From: Niastella soli
GTDB lineage: Bacteria > Bacteroidota > Bacteroidia > Chitinophagales > Chitinophagaceae
NCBI RefSeq assembly: GCF_017742245.1
Contig: NZ_JAGHKO010000011.1
Coordinates: 210,464-274,463 of the forward strand
Direction: 5' to 3'
DNA length: 64,000 nucleotides
Shown here: piece after piece, positions 24,865 through 34,913 of the stretch
How the letters are laid out: every line of letters begins with the position of its first letter
Position numbering within the stretch: position 1 is the first letter of the stretch
Made by a program: the position numbers and the translations under genes
The notes under the pieces: generated by a model
The model's input: only the letters and a program-made list of their open reading frames with translations
The model's database searches: none
What the model was told of the DNA's origin: nothing

Positions 24865-27675
24865 ATGAAAAAAAGTACACTTGTAGCCTCTCTCTTAGTG
24901 TTGGTTGGTTCTGTACCCGGTTTTGCACAGCCTCAACAACCTGCAAGACCCGTCGTGGTGAATCCGCGCGTTGAAAACCTTACTAATCCTGCAGGCCTCG
25001 AATTGACGCAGCCCCGTCTGAGCTGGGAAATAACCAGTACTGCCCGGGCTATTATGCAAACCAAATATCGCATTCTGGTGGCCGACGATTGGTCAAAACT
25101 GGTCCTTAACACCGGTAATATCTGGGACTCCAAAGAGGTGACCAGCGAACAATCGCTGCTGGTGCCCTATGGTGGTGCGCCGCTCAAGGCCGGTCAAACC
25201 TATTACTGGAAAGTAATGGTATGGGATAACCAGGGCCAGCTGTCTGACTATAGCAAGGATACCGCCAAATTTACCATGGGTTTAATGCAGCCTGCCGACT
25301 GGAGCAATGCCCAATGGATCGGTTACGATGAACTGGATGCGGCCAAAAGGTATGTGCCCGGTGTTCATGCCCCCGGCGCCAACAAAGATTACAAAGCGGT
25401 GGTAAGCGGTAATCACGTATTGCCATTACTCCGTAAATCATTTACAGTAAGCAAACCCGTTAAAAGAGCTACTGCTTTTGTTACCGGGTTAGGTCAATAC
25501 GAACTGCACATCAATGGTGTTAAAATAGGCGATCAGTTTATGTCGCCCGGCTGGACAAACTACGACAAACGCGTTTTATACGACGTATTGGATGTAACCA
25601 GCCAGGTTACCAATGGCGACAACGCCATCGGGGTGATGCTCGGTAATGGGTTTTATAACATTCCCAACGAGCGTTACCGCAAAGCGTTGCTGGCTTATGG
25701 CAACCCCAAAATGATCATGAAACTGGTGGTTGAATATGCTGATGGTACCAAATCGGAAGTGATCTCTGATAACAGCTGGAAAACAGCCCCCGGTCCCATT
25801 ACCTTTTCAAGTATCTATGCTGGTGAAGAATACAACGCTACCCTGGAACAGGATGGCTGGGACAAAGCAGCTTTCAACGATGGCAGCTGGAAGGCCGCGG
25901 TTGCTGTAAAAGCGCCTGCAGGCAAACTGGTTGCTGAAACCGGTACCCCGGTAAAAGTAATGCAAACCTTTGCCCCGCAAACCTGTGCGAAGAACAGCGA
26001 TACTACTGTACTGTTTGACTTCGGACAGAACGCCAGCGGTGTTATCAAAATAACAGTGCGTGGTCAAAAAGGACAGGTAGTTCGCATTTTCCCTGCTGAA
26101 CTACTTGGTGAAGAAAAACGCGTTAACCAAAAGAACAGCGGTAAGCCATATTTCTATTCTTATACCTGTAAAGGTACCGGTGATGAAGAGTGGACACCCC
26201 GCTTTTCTTTCTATGGCTTCCGCTATGCAGAAGTTTCATATGCAGCGCCAGATAGTATAAAAAGCAAAAAACTGACTGCCGTAATTAAGGATATCAAAAT
26301 GCTGCATACCCGCAACTCGGCTCCGCAGATAGGTAAGTTCGATAGCAGGGAAGACCTGATGAATGATACCTATACACTGATCGATTGGGCTATCCGCAGC
26401 AATATGCAAAGCGTATTGAGTGATTGTCCGCACCGTGAAAAACTGGGTTGGTTAGAACAGTCCTACCTCATGGGCGAATCGATCCACTTCAATTATGACA
26501 TTTACAGTCTGTATAAAAAGATCATTGCCGATATGATGGCCGACCAAACCACAGATGGATTGGTTCCTGATATCGCTCCGGAATTTGTAAAGTTTGATGA
26601 CGGTTTCCGCGATTCACCCGAGTGGGGCAGTGCCGCTGTAATACTACCATACCTGATCTATCAATGGTATGGCGATAAAACGGTGATGCAGGAAGCATGG
26701 CCTATGATGACCAAATACGTGGCTTACCTGAAGTCAAAAGCCAATGGTAATATCCTGTCGCACGGTTTGGGCGACTGGTACGACCTGGGACCTAAATTCC
26801 CCGGCCTGGCCCAGTTAACTCCTAAAGAACTGACCGCAACCGCCATCTATTATTACGATATTGATCTGGTATCAAAAATGGCGAAGCTGATGGGTAAATC
26901 AGCCGATGCTACTCAATATGCTACTTTGGCTGCTGATGTGAAAAAATCGTTCAACACGAAATTCTATGATGCAGCTTCTCATAAGTATTCAACCGGCAGC
27001 CAGACTGCGATGGCCATGCCTTTAGCGGTAGGACTGGTTGAAGACGCTAACAAAGCAGCTGTGCTGGACCAATTGAAAACAGATATCATCACCAACGAAA
27101 GCGCGCTTACAGCCGGTGACATCGGTTTCCATTTCCTGGTTGATGCGTTAACCAAAAATGGTTCTTCTCAGATGGTGTATGATATGAACAGCGACGAAAA
27201 AGTGCCAGGTTATGGTTACCAACTGAAGAAGGGGGCAACTGCCTTGACCGAATCATGGGCAGCGTTGCCGGAAGTATCGAACAACCACCTGATGTTAGGT
27301 CACCTGATGCAATGGTTCTATGATGGCGTGGGTGGTATACACCAGGAAGATACATCCGTTGCTTACAAGAACATCATCATCAATCCCGAGCCGATCATGG
27401 GCTTGGAAAAAGGTAGCGTATCGTTCAACTCACCATACGGTAAAATTTATTCTGAGTGGGATCACCAATATGTATTCCACGTATTTACCATACAGGTACC
27501 ACCAAATACAACAGCTACTATTTACCTGCCTACCCCGCCCAATGCTAATATTATGGAAAGTAATTCACCAATGAATTTACACAAGGAGATAAAGTCGTTG
27601 GGGTATGAAAAAGGCCGTCAGATCTACAAAGTAGGATCAGGTAAGTATAAGTTTATTATCAAGAAAGGCGCTTAA
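24865..27675 (+). CDS. Secreted alpha-L-rhamnosidase, GH78
   Basis: A 936-aa enzyme of full family length with the signal peptide MKKSTLVASLLVLVGSVPGFAQ. The N-terminal Fn3-like domain (PRVENLTNPAGLELTQPRLSWEI) is followed by the Bac_rhamnosid_N beta domain (LGQYELHINGVKIGDQFMSPGWTNYDKRVLYD). The alpha/alpha6 barrel holds the catalytic SDCPHREKLGWLEQ motif near residue 520, and a C-terminal beta domain begins near residue 840. It releases terminal alpha-linked L-rhamnose, which the rha operon can consume. It has its own strong terminator and is probably monocistronic. The natural substrate could be rhamnogalacturonan side chains, plant glycosides or other rhamnosides. Confidence 0.95.
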   Translation: MKKSTLVASLLVLVGSVPGFAQPQQPARPVVVNPRVENLTNPAGLELTQPRLSWEITSTARAIMQTKYRILVADDWSKLVLNTGNIWDSKEVTSEQSLLVPYGGAPLKAGQTYYWKVMVWDNQGQLSDYSKDTAKFTMGLMQPADWSNAQWIGYDELDAAKRYVPGVHAPGANKDYKAVVSGNHVLPLLRKSFTVSKPVKRATAFVTGLGQYELHINGVKIGDQFMSPGWTNYDKRVLYDVLDVTSQVTNGDNAIGVMLGNGFYNIPNERYRKALLAYGNPKMIMKLVVEYADGTKSEVISDNSWKTAPGPITFSSIYAGEEYNATLEQDGWDKAAFNDGSWKAAVAVKAPAGKLVAETGTPVKVMQTFAPQTCAKNSDTTVLFDFGQNASGVIKITVRGQKGQVVRIFPAELLGEEKRVNQKNSGKPYFYSYTCKGTGDEEWTPRFSFYGFRYAEVSYAAPDSIKSKKLTAVIKDIKMLHTRNSAPQIGKFDSREDLMNDTYTLIDWAIRSNMQSVLSDCPHREKLGWLEQSYLMGESIHFNYDIYSLYKKIIADMMADQTTDGLVPDIAPEFVKFDDGFRDSPEWGSAAVILPYLIYQWYGDKTVMQEAWPMMTKYVAYLKSKANGNILSHGLGDWYDLGPKFPGLAQLTPKELTATAIYYYDIDLVSKMAKLMGKSADATQYATLAADVKKSFNTKFYDAASHKYSTGSQTAMAMPLAVGLVEDANKAAVLDQLKTDIITNESALTAGDIGFHFLVDALTKNGSSQMVYDMNSDEKVPGYGYQLKKGATALTESWAALPEVSNNHLMLGHLMQWFYDGVGGIHQEDTSVAYKNIIINPEPIMGLEKGSVSFNSPYGKIYSEWDHQYVFHVFTIQVPPNTTATIYLPTPPNANIMESNSPMNLHKEIKSLGYEKGRQIYKVGSGKYKFIIKKGA

Positions 27676-27710
27676 TGCTGAACAATTAACGCAAAAGATA
27701 AAATACAGAA

Positions 27711-27753
27711 CGCCCTGATCTCGGCTCAGCCGAGATCAGGGCGTTTTTATTTT
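27711..27753 (+). terminator. Very strong intrinsic terminator of the GH78 gene
   Basis: Two perfectly complementary 16-nt arms (27711-27726 and 27728-27743) are followed by TTTTTATTTT. It is the strongest terminator in the window and lies 35 nt past the stop codon. Confidence 0.95.
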
Positions 27754-27785
27754 GACGTTATGTAATGCCTGTTATGGCAAGGCCA

Positions 27786-28151
27786 TTATTTTTTGCTTTC
27801 TACCACTGCCAGGTTGTTGATGAGCCGCCATTCGTTATCCGTATCCAGCACGAGCGAATTGTATGAAACAAAGTAGTTTTCTGAACTTTCCAGGCGCAGT
27901 TTGACCAATGCAATAGTGTTACTTTCATCTATTTGTTCAATCACCATTTTTCTCGGCAGACCGCCGAAAATGCCATCCCGGATATTTTGTAGGTACTTTT
28001 CCTTGTCGATGATCGTTACCCCAGGTGTTCCCATAAAACCATTGTTTGTTACCCGGAAGTCCTTATGAAGCACTTTATCTAATAATGCTACATCGCTGTT
28101 ATCGCCGCCTTTTACAAAGTTTGTGATGGCTTGTTCTATTTTGTTTGACAT
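27786..28151 (-). CDS. NTF2-like/SnoaL-like protein
   Basis: A 121-aa cytoplasmic protein starting MSNKIEQAITNFVKGGDNSDVALLDKVLHKDFRVTNNG. The helix-helix-strand opening followed by four beta strands (MVIEQIDESNTIALVKLRLE, YFVSYNSLVLDTDNEWRLINNLAVVES) matches the NTF2-like cone fold of DUF4440/lumazine-binding-like proteins. No catalytic residues can be assigned, and members of this fold have many roles. The ATG at 28149-28151 is chosen over one three codons upstream. It converges on the GH78 gene and shares the terminator region. Confidence 0.7.
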   Translation of the reverse strand: MSNKIEQAITNFVKGGDNSDVALLDKVLHKDFRVTNNGFMGTPGVTIIDKEKYLQNIRDGIFGGLPRKMVIEQIDESNTIALVKLRLESSENYFVSYNSLVLDTDNEWRLINNLAVVESKK

Positions 28152-28307
28152 AAAAATCATTTTACTGGTTAGATGATTGTGGTTGTTATGATAGAAAAAC
28201 AGCCGAGTGAACGAAAACGTGACAACAATTTTAAAAAATTGGAATGTTTTTTTATTGCGGGTGACCTTGTCGCTTTTTTATTAGTTTTAGTGTACGGTTA
28301 AACGAAA

Positions 28308-28562
28308 ATGATAGCAATGATCAATTTTTGGCGAATAACACTTAACCTTTTACAGCTTGCAGCATTCCTGTTTTGTGTCTTTAATTTAATTTTCTTATTC
28401 CTGGCGCACGGCAGTGGTCACCATATCCCTTATAAAACGAATATGATCCTGGGATTGCGGTGTGGTGGGTCTTTGATGGTATTGCTATTGTGCCGGTTGG
28501 TATTATGGGTGATGAAAAGAAAAGAATCTGGCGTTAAGGATTTATCTAAAATGTATTCATAA
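28308..28562 (+). CDS. Small membrane protein of unknown function
   Basis: An 84-aa protein with two hydrophobic segments, ITLNLLQLAAFLFCVFNLIFLFLA and LGLRCGGSLMVLLLCRLVLWVM, and a short charged C-terminus. It resembles no family I can name. The stop codon is 10 bp before the next gene, so it is probably translated from the same transcript as the lipoprotein that follows. An in-frame ATG three codons downstream is an alternative start. Confidence 0.55.
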   Translation: MIAMINFWRITLNLLQLAAFLFCVFNLIFLFLAHGSGHHIPYKTNMILGLRCGGSLMVLLLCRLVLWVMKRKESGVKDLSKMYS

Positions 28563-28572
28563 TTCGCCATGT

Positions 28573-29199
28573 ATGTTAAAATTATTTCAGTTGAAAACAA
28601 TTCCCTATTTGCTCTTCATTTCACTGGTCTTCGCTGGGTGTAGCGATGTTGCCACTACTGAAAAAAGTAAAGGCGCCGATTCAACCAAACGAGTTGGCAG
28701 TTCTACTGTTAAAGCTGTTGAAGAGAAGGGGGAGTATAATGAGGAGGGGTATAATGAGGAGGAGGAGATCAAAAATTTTATCAGGCAAATGTCTCAATTA
28801 TGTGAGAATCCGGTTATAAAAGATACTGTTTTTATTATGGGAAAGGATTCTGTTTCCTTAGCCTTTAATCATAATTGCACAGGTGACTCTTTTCCGCTGC
28901 CTGCGAAGTATCTGGAAACGTATAAACTGGACCGCTTTACCGGGCATTCCTTAAAAAGCGACATCGCGGTTAAGAAAAATGGAGTAAATGTTTTGAATAA
29001 ACGAATAGAGAAAGGGGATTTTGAATCGCTTATTGACGGAAACCTTAAAGAATATGGCGTTCTGTTGTATCCACACATTGGAGCGGTCGGTGATACCATT
29101 TACATCGATTATAGCATTTCTATACCGCTTACAGATATTGGGATTGGGGTGAGAGCCAGTATTTTGAAAGATGGCAGTGTTCAATATACTCGCAACTGA
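28573..29199 (+). CDS. Lipoprotein of unknown function
   Basis: A 208-aa protein with an SPII signal peptide (YLLFISLVFAGC). An acidic low-complexity linker at about 50-65 (EEKGEYNEEGYNEEEEI) leads to a folded region of about 140 residues that I do not recognise. The coding sequence has a short GAGGAGGGGTATAAT direct repeat at the acidic linker, which suggests slippage. A hairpin with T-rich tail follows the stop codon. Confidence 0.6.
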   Translation: MLKLFQLKTIPYLLFISLVFAGCSDVATTEKSKGADSTKRVGSSTVKAVEEKGEYNEEGYNEEEEIKNFIRQMSQLCENPVIKDTVFIMGKDSVSLAFNHNCTGDSFPLPAKYLETYKLDRFTGHSLKSDIAVKKNGVNVLNKRIEKGDFESLIDGNLKEYGVLLYPHIGAVGDTIYIDYSISIPLTDIGIGVRASILKDGSVQYTRN

Positions 29200-29228
29200 T
29201 ACCTACGCGTCATTTCAAGAATAACATG

Positions 29229-29258
29229 CAAGTCCATGGCTACACGGGGACTTGTTTG
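29229..29258 (+). terminator. Possible intrinsic terminator
   Basis: A CAAGTCC/GGACTTG stem (29229-29235/29248-29254) is followed by TTTG. It is 30 nt after the lipoprotein stop. The U-tract is short. Confidence 0.5.
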
Positions 29259-29301
29259 TTGTGATTTCCCAGGTACGGCCGTTAAACCAAGGAATTAAAC
29301 T

Positions 29302-29841
29302 ATGCGCACATACTTATTTTTATCATTGTTGATAGCAGGATGTAGTTATTCCAGCAAACATAAAGGAACAGAGCTGACCTTCATTGAAGATGTTAAAAGT
29401 CTGGTGGGAAAGCCGGTCAAAGGACTGCGATCGGATAATATCAGCTTGCTTGGCGAAAGTATGATCGTAAAGGACACTGTTTTGGAAGATGAAGGAGTCA
29501 GCTGGAACGGGGCCGTTCTTTATTATAAACAACAGGGCGCCATTTTGCTTGAATCAAATTGGCAGGACAAAGAACATGTAAGCAGGATTACATTGCTCGA
29601 TCCCTTGTTGAAAACAAGGAATGGTATTACTATCGGGTCCGAATATCGGGAGATATTACCGGTGATCGATTTTAAATCGTGGGTGAATTTCCCTGACGGT
29701 TATATCATGTTCAGGGATATGAAAAATCCATGGATTGTATATTCAATGAATACGGATTCTTCCGCCGGGCTTTTAAATCAACCTCTTGATCAAAAGACGA
29801 TCCCCGGCACATTAAAAGTTGAAAGCATCATTGTTCAGTGA
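29302..29841 (+). CDS. Lipoprotein of unknown function
   Basis: A 179-aa protein with a short SPII signal peptide (MRTYLFLSLLIAGC). The mature part is mixed alpha/beta (KSLVGKPVKGLRSDNISLLGES, NGITIGSEYREILPVIDFKSW) and shows no catalytic motif. The GITIGSEYREILP stretch resembles segments of small Bacteroidota lipoproteins that dock near membranes, but I cannot assign a family. Confidence 0.6.
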   Translation: MRTYLFLSLLIAGCSYSSKHKGTELTFIEDVKSLVGKPVKGLRSDNISLLGESMIVKDTVLEDEGVSWNGAVLYYKQQGAILLESNWQDKEHVSRITLLDPLLKTRNGITIGSEYREILPVIDFKSWVNFPDGYIMFRDMKNPWIVYSMNTDSSAGLLNQPLDQKTIPGTLKVESIIVQ

Positions 29842-30000
29842 TCGTTATTTTAGCTTTATGTGAGTACAGTATGGCCTCTGGACACCAATAGTAAAATCGG
29901 CTGAAATCCTTCATGGGTAAGGGATTTGTGTATCAGGTAGGGGCTTTGAGATCATAAGATGGCTTAAAACATGGTTATGATAGTAATTTGCGACACCGTA

Positions 30001-30112
30001 CTTTTACATCATCAACCCGCCTACGCCACTCCTTCGTTAAAGTTTCGGAGTGCAAAGCAAGGCTACGGCGGGCGAAGCAAGAAAGTAGCGGAAGAATGAT
30101 CAGAAGTAAAAG
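30001..30112 (+). other. Nested multi-stem element in an intergenic region
   Basis: Four arms nest in order: CTTTTAC with GTAAAAG (30001-30007/30106-30112), ATCAT with ATGAT (30008-30012/30096-30100), CCCGCC with GGCGGG (30016-30021/30067-30072) and CACTCC with GGAGTG (30027-30032/30047-30052). The element and the terminator that follows make a short structured RNA plausible. No homolog is recognised. The surrounding spacer 29842-30347 has no protein gene. Confidence 0.5.
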
Positions 30113-30164
30113 CTTCATTCCAAATCAGATTTTATCTTTTTTTCATATGGCAAGCAATCGTTAG

Positions 30165-30200
30165 AGGTCGACTGTTTCTACAGAGGACCTTTTTTCTTTT
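30165..30200 (+). terminator. Intrinsic terminator on the plus strand
   Basis: Stem AGGTC/GACCT encloses a GA/AG internal loop and an inner CTGT-TTCT-ACAG hairpin, and is followed by TTTTTTCTTTT. It lies 325 nt past the nearest upstream gene, so it may end a small non-coding transcript. Confidence 0.7.
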
Positions 30201-30347
30201 TATGGCAATCCCCAACAGTCCTGCATAGCCGGTGTGGTAATCTATTCAAACCTGAGTCTGGTGAAATTTCTAAAATCTGGTATTGGTAACAAAATGCAGG
30301 TTCAATTCCTGTTCGATACTTTACAAAGCGCCGCAGGCCATATGCAC

Positions 30348-31544
30348 TTATCTGATGGTAATTACAAGAACGTCAATTTCTTTTTGATCTTTCACAAGTT
30401 CAAGGCCAAGTTTTGCTAAACTGTCTTTTGTTGATTGTAAACGGTCAACATTGTTTTTAAAAAATTCTATATCATAGTATTTTGTCAAACCTGTGGCATC
30501 ATAAATTGGATAACGCAATTCGTTTTCTATATAGCTGATGAATGTTTTGATGGGGATACCCTCTCCACTGAATTCTAAACCGGAAGAAGAGAACCTATTG
30601 TATGATTTCGTTGATTCCTTTATTGAAATTTGTTTCCCTTCAATGAGTTTTAATACATAGCAGGGTATGGTCCTTTTTTGTACCTCGCCTTTAACAGGGA
30701 GGTGATCGTTAAGCTCTTTTTGGAAGAGTGCTTTTAGATTTGCTTTGTCATTTTCTGCTACAATAAAGTCAATGCAATAGGAATTTTGATTACTTTCTAA
30801 ACTGTCCTCTTTTGTAGGATATATTATTTTTCTAGTGGTTGAGATCTCATAGGCATCTTTTAAAATTATAGCTGGAACGAGATTGATTATTGTTATTCGT
30901 CTGTTTCCGAATGTCCCAATTCGTGGCTTTTTCATCATTGGTGTTATTCCTTTTAACGCTGGCTGTAATACGAAGGAATATATAGTAGTACTATCTAGGT
31001 TTACCGGATTTTGGTCTTCAGATAATAATTTTGTTCCTCTGTTTTCTGATAAGTTAAGCTGATTTGCAATTATTAAATTATTAATTACTGCACTATCTAT
31101 TTTTACCATTTCAGTAATGCTTACAACATAATTGTTTTTGTCAATAAGAACAGCGTGACCTGCAGTTTGTAAGTCAAAAATATTCCATAAGTTATTTGAA
31201 GGGTCAGACGCAAACCAAATTTTACTTGGCCTTTTTTGTAAAAAGGTTTTTAGCTTTTGTTCATTATCATTAGATACTCCTATTATTTGAACTTTGTCGC
31301 CGAATATTTTTTGAAGCTTACCCAGGTTTATCATTTCAGGTATACAGGGAGCACACCAGGTTCCCCAAAAAGCAAGTATTGTCGGCTTGCCTTTTAAATC
31401 TGAAATGTCAATCGTTGTACCTGGAGCGTTTACAAGTTTATCAAAATAATATTTAGGGGTCTTGTCACCAATTTTAACAAGTCCCTGTCCAAAAGAAAAT
31501 GCAGCCGAGAAAATAAAGGCGGTTGAAATAATAGTAAGTTTCAT
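30348..31544 (-). CDS. TlpA-like thioredoxin fused to a TIGR03435-type domain
   Basis: A 398-aa secreted protein (signal peptide MKLTIISTAFIFSAAFSFGQ). Residues about 25-160 are a thioredoxin-like domain with AFWGTWCAPCIPEM as the CxxC active site near residues 62-65. Residues about 185-398 resemble the TIGR03435 domain of soil bacteria, including the late IKTFISYIENELRYPIYDATGLTKYYDIEFF signature. The first part is probably a periplasmic thiol oxidoreductase; the role of the second domain is unknown. In Bacteroidota such fusions are often next to BlaR1/M56 peptidase and BlaI genes, but none is present here. Confidence 0.8.
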   Translation of the reverse strand: MKLTIISTAFIFSAAFSFGQGLVKIGDKTPKYYFDKLVNAPGTTIDISDLKGKPTILAFWGTWCAPCIPEMINLGKLQKIFGDKVQIIGVSNDNEQKLKTFLQKRPSKIWFASDPSNNLWNIFDLQTAGHAVLIDKNNYVVSITEMVKIDSAVINNLIIANQLNLSENRGTKLLSEDQNPVNLDSTTIYSFVLQPALKGITPMMKKPRIGTFGNRRITIINLVPAIILKDAYEISTTRKIIYPTKEDSLESNQNSYCIDFIVAENDKANLKALFQKELNDHLPVKGEVQKRTIPCYVLKLIEGKQISIKESTKSYNRFSSSGLEFSGEGIPIKTFISYIENELRYPIYDATGLTKYYDIEFFKNNVDRLQSTKDSLAKLGLELVKDQKEIDVLVITIR

Positions 31545-32507
31545 TATGTTTTGGTGTTTCCGTTAGTATAACATACAGTACTTAAATTTAAGGCTTAACC
31601 GACGTTGGAACAAAAAAACAGAAATGATGATCAAAGCGCTAGCATTCGCCCGGGAGCTGAACAACAACGTTAGCCGGTACGCTGAAAGGTTTGGCGGGCT
31701 AAGTCGGGTGGTAAATCATTTTCATGCTTTACCGATCTGCCTGAAGTTGATTGGAGTATTTCTAATGAGTGGCGATCGCATCGACAGATCACAACTATTC
31801 TCACACGTCTACTCAATTAAAAATTAAATTTCTCTGAGTCAAAGTACAACAAGCATTTTGTCTCTCACGGGATCGTATAGTTCTAATTTATATATTAAGT
31901 TTGTTAAATGTGAAGAATGGGAATGGCCAGGCTTTACCCCAAAGAAAAAGATATCAACATGTAGTGGAGCTGATTAAACCGATAGGTGTGTTGTTTTAAA
32001 CAATAGGTGCGTAGATTTTGCCAAAAATCGTGTAAATGAAATTAAGACTGTTGGTACTGCGTTAATCACGTGAATACAAATACATATTCGCATTTTTCTT
32101 TTTACTTTCTTTTTTTATACCTTTGAGTCATCAATAAATGTAGTTGGCATAAAAAATAAACCATAGCACTTTTCCCATGCTATTATTTTTTAATATTATT
32201 TCCCGAATGCCCATTATTCCTTTATTGTTAATGAAAATGTAGAAGACTACAGCTATTTTAATTAATGCTAGTAGATTGTTCCAACATTAAATTTGATTGA
32301 ATTTAATCGATTCAGGTGGCATCGGTCTGCTTAAAGATCAGCTACGTGTATGCATTTATAAATACCAACCCTAACCGACTTAATCATGAGGAAACCATTT
32401 TTATTCTATTATCTGCAAGCAAACGATCTCTTCTCTGCACCGGAAACTTACTACCGGAAGTAGTACACTATTAACATATTGAATTTTGATTCCGCTTTGA
32501 TTTACAA
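31545..32507. other. 963-bp intergenic region upstream of the Rhs operon
   Basis: No convincing gene was found. A 67-codon frame at 31624-31827 shows no family features and is not called. The region is strongly AT-rich from about 31830 onward, as expected for the promoter region of a large operon. I found no terminator or repeat that I can support. Confidence 0.4.
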
Positions 32508-34913
32508 ATGCGAACTATGAATGCTATGTCTATACGGCAGGTAATTGCTATTGTCTGCACTTTATTTTTTATAAGTTTTGTTGCTGTGCCTGCTTATTCG
32601 CAGGAAGGAAAACTACCCGGGGCAGATTCCATTGCCTCTAAAGTAACAGGGGAGGCTAGACGTGAATTATCGGGTATCAAAGATAAAATGCATTGGCCGG
32701 TAACGGATACCACGCTGCCATTAAAGGAACTGAGATCGGGAAAAAAGGAATTGATGGGTTTGGTAGCTGAACCGATGGCTATGCGACAACAGTTGGCCTC
32801 AAAGATCGCGTTGTTTGATGATGGTAAGTTTGTTCAACCCGGAAAGGTAAACGCCTCAATTGATTATACGTATCTGAGAGATACTTCGGGTATGGAACTG
32901 GGTGCTTTAAAAAGCCTGGGCAGTGTTTATAGTTATAACCTAAGCGGCGGTGTTAGTTTATTTGATCTGCCGGTGAACCTGGCATTTAAAGGAATGAACG
33001 GGGTTTATAGCACCGACTACACGTCCTTTAATAAATTGCTGCAATTCAATTTTGATCAGAAAAAGTACCTGCAGACCATTCAGCAAAAAGCAGCTGAGAA
33101 GCTTGATCCTGAAACGCTTACCGCGTTAACAATGAACCGGATCAATGCTATAAAAGCAAACTATGAAAAGGCGCTGAAAAATGAGATTGCAGACCTGCAA
33201 AATGATTATAAAGAGAAGTATAAAACAGCCGTGCAATTACCTGATGGGATAACCGATCTGTCAAAAACCGATCAGTCGGTGTTGAAATCAAGGATAATAA
33301 ATGAGGTCAATGCGGCTTCCCCGGCTATGAAAGATTCAATTGCAGCTGGTAATGAGGCGCATGAGGGAAAGCTGGCGATGCTGGAGAAAGTGTATCAGAA
33401 AATCTTAGCGAGCAAGGAAAAGTTTGAGAACAATAAACAGGTAAAACAGCTGAAGTCGAACCTGCCTTTTACCAAGGACAATTATAAAACGTTTTTAAAG
33501 GACCCCACTAACCTGGAAAAGCTCGTTGATGAGCATATGGAATTAGGCCCTTTGCAGCGAATATTCATGAATATGAAAAAGCTGAACCTGGGACAGAATG
33601 CGGTAAAAGATGGCGACTTTTCCTTACAGAATGTGGTGAATTCAGGTATCAATACTGAATTCCAAAATAAAAAGGCGAGCGTAGGGTTTATTTATGGTAG
33701 AAATAATAACACCAACAACTGGTTGCAGTCGGGATTGACCAGTGGTGTTACCAATGAATATTCCAGTGTTACGGGGTTTAAATTTGGCACCGGTACCGGA
33801 AGTGCTTCCCAACAGTATCTTACGGTGAACTTTTTTGACTTCAAGGATTTTTCACAGCTAGGTAATAGCGACAAACCGCTTCAATCGGCATACATGGCGA
33901 TGCCGCAACGCCGCGATGGGGTTATCTCTTTTCATTCTGATTTTGAAGTAGCGCCTAAACACGCTGTAAAACTGGATGTGTCAAAGTCTTTTGGTTCCTA
34001 TATTAATAATATTTCTGCCGATAGCCAGGCTTACAAGGCAAACCCGTATAGTAGTTTATTAGGAAATGCCGGTAAATCGAATTACGCGGCCATGGTAGAT
34101 TACAATGGCGAGATCTTAAGTACTGATGTGCACGTGTTTGTAAAAAAGGTAGGCTTGGGCTATAACAACCCTGGTAACGTTTTACTGCGGTCGGGAGAAT
34201 CAAAAGTAGGATTTGGCGTTGCCAGAAAAATGAACAAGCAATTGACCCTGCGTTACAATATTGATTACAGCAAAAGGGATTTTGATCCGGCAAAACTGTA
34301 TACTAATAAGGCATTGAATAACAAATTGCAGGTAAACTACCGGATTAATCGCAACTATCGGATTGGATTAAGCTGGCAGCATACGGCCTATAATTCAAAA
34401 CTATTTGCGGAAGGGACCAATAAAGGAAACAATTCCCGGTTACAGGCAGATGGCGCTTATACCGTGCGGGCGTGGGGCAAAAAGCTGATGAACAATATTA
34501 CTGTTAGCCGGCAGGTAATGAATATCCCCATGTTGCTGGAGGAGAATTACAAGAGCACTGCGGTGCTGGTAATGCATTCCTCAACCATGACGGTAAATAA
34601 AAATCCTTTATCGCTGACCTTATTATTAAACAGATCGAATAATAAAGATTACCTGTTCAATACCTCTATGTTCTCTTCCGAATCCAGCTATTCATATCCA
34701 ATAACAAGTACGATCAGACTGGGTAATAGCCTGGGGTATTATGACAATGCTGGCTGGAACAAACAGGTAGGTATTAAACAACAGGTAAGCGCGGTGTTAA
34801 TGAGCAAGCTGAACATCGATGTAGACCTTACTTATAAAAAAGCGGTAAAGACCATCCGGTCAGAACTGGCAAATCAACTTTTTGTAACAGCCGGCATGCA
34901 CCTGAATTTTTAA
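32508..34913 (+). CDS. Predicted outer-membrane beta-barrel protein, first gene of the Rhs operon
   Basis: An 801-aa protein with a signal peptide ending VPAYSQ near residue 31. Residues about 180-350 are helical and charged (ALTMNRINAIKANYEKALKNEIADL), probably a periplasmic coiled region. From about residue 385 to the end, alternating strands of barrel type appear (KASVGFIYGRNNNTNNWLQSG, QLTLRYNIDYSKRDFDP, YRIGLSWQHTAYNS). The chain ends AGMHLNF with a terminal Phe, the classic outer-membrane insertion signal. I recognise no named family. It would serve as the export or anchoring pore for the giant Rhs proteins encoded downstream. Its stop codon directly abuts the next ATG, so the genes are co-translated. 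Confidence 0.7.
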   Translation: MRTMNAMSIRQVIAIVCTLFFISFVAVPAYSQEGKLPGADSIASKVTGEARRELSGIKDKMHWPVTDTTLPLKELRSGKKELMGLVAEPMAMRQQLASKIALFDDGKFVQPGKVNASIDYTYLRDTSGMELGALKSLGSVYSYNLSGGVSLFDLPVNLAFKGMNGVYSTDYTSFNKLLQFNFDQKKYLQTIQQKAAEKLDPETLTALTMNRINAIKANYEKALKNEIADLQNDYKEKYKTAVQLPDGITDLSKTDQSVLKSRIINEVNAASPAMKDSIAAGNEAHEGKLAMLEKVYQKILASKEKFENNKQVKQLKSNLPFTKDNYKTFLKDPTNLEKLVDEHMELGPLQRIFMNMKKLNLGQNAVKDGDFSLQNVVNSGINTEFQNKKASVGFIYGRNNNTNNWLQSGLTSGVTNEYSSVTGFKFGTGTGSASQQYLTVNFFDFKDFSQLGNSDKPLQSAYMAMPQRRDGVISFHSDFEVAPKHAVKLDVSKSFGSYINNISADSQAYKANPYSSLLGNAGKSNYAAMVDYNGEILSTDVHVFVKKVGLGYNNPGNVLLRSGESKVGFGVARKMNKQLTLRYNIDYSKRDFDPAKLYTNKALNNKLQVNYRINRNYRIGLSWQHTAYNSKLFAEGTNKGNNSRLQADGAYTVRAWGKKLMNNITVSRQVMNIPMLLEENYKSTAVLVMHSSTMTVNKNPLSLTLLLNRSNNKDYLFNTSMFSSESSYSYPITSTIRLGNSLGYYDNAGWNKQVGIKQQVSAVLMSKLNIDVDLTYKKAVKTIRSELANQLFVTAGMHLNF

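Noticed and set aside
31624..31827. A 67-codon plus-strand frame upstream of the Rhs operon
   Set aside because: No recognisable features and no neighbour spaced as in an operon. It remains possible but unsupported.
32118..32125. TACCTTTG, a perfect match to the Bacteroidota -7 promoter element before the Rhs operon
   Set aside because: The expected TTG around -33 is not present and it lies 383 nt from the first start codon, so it is not called as a promoter.
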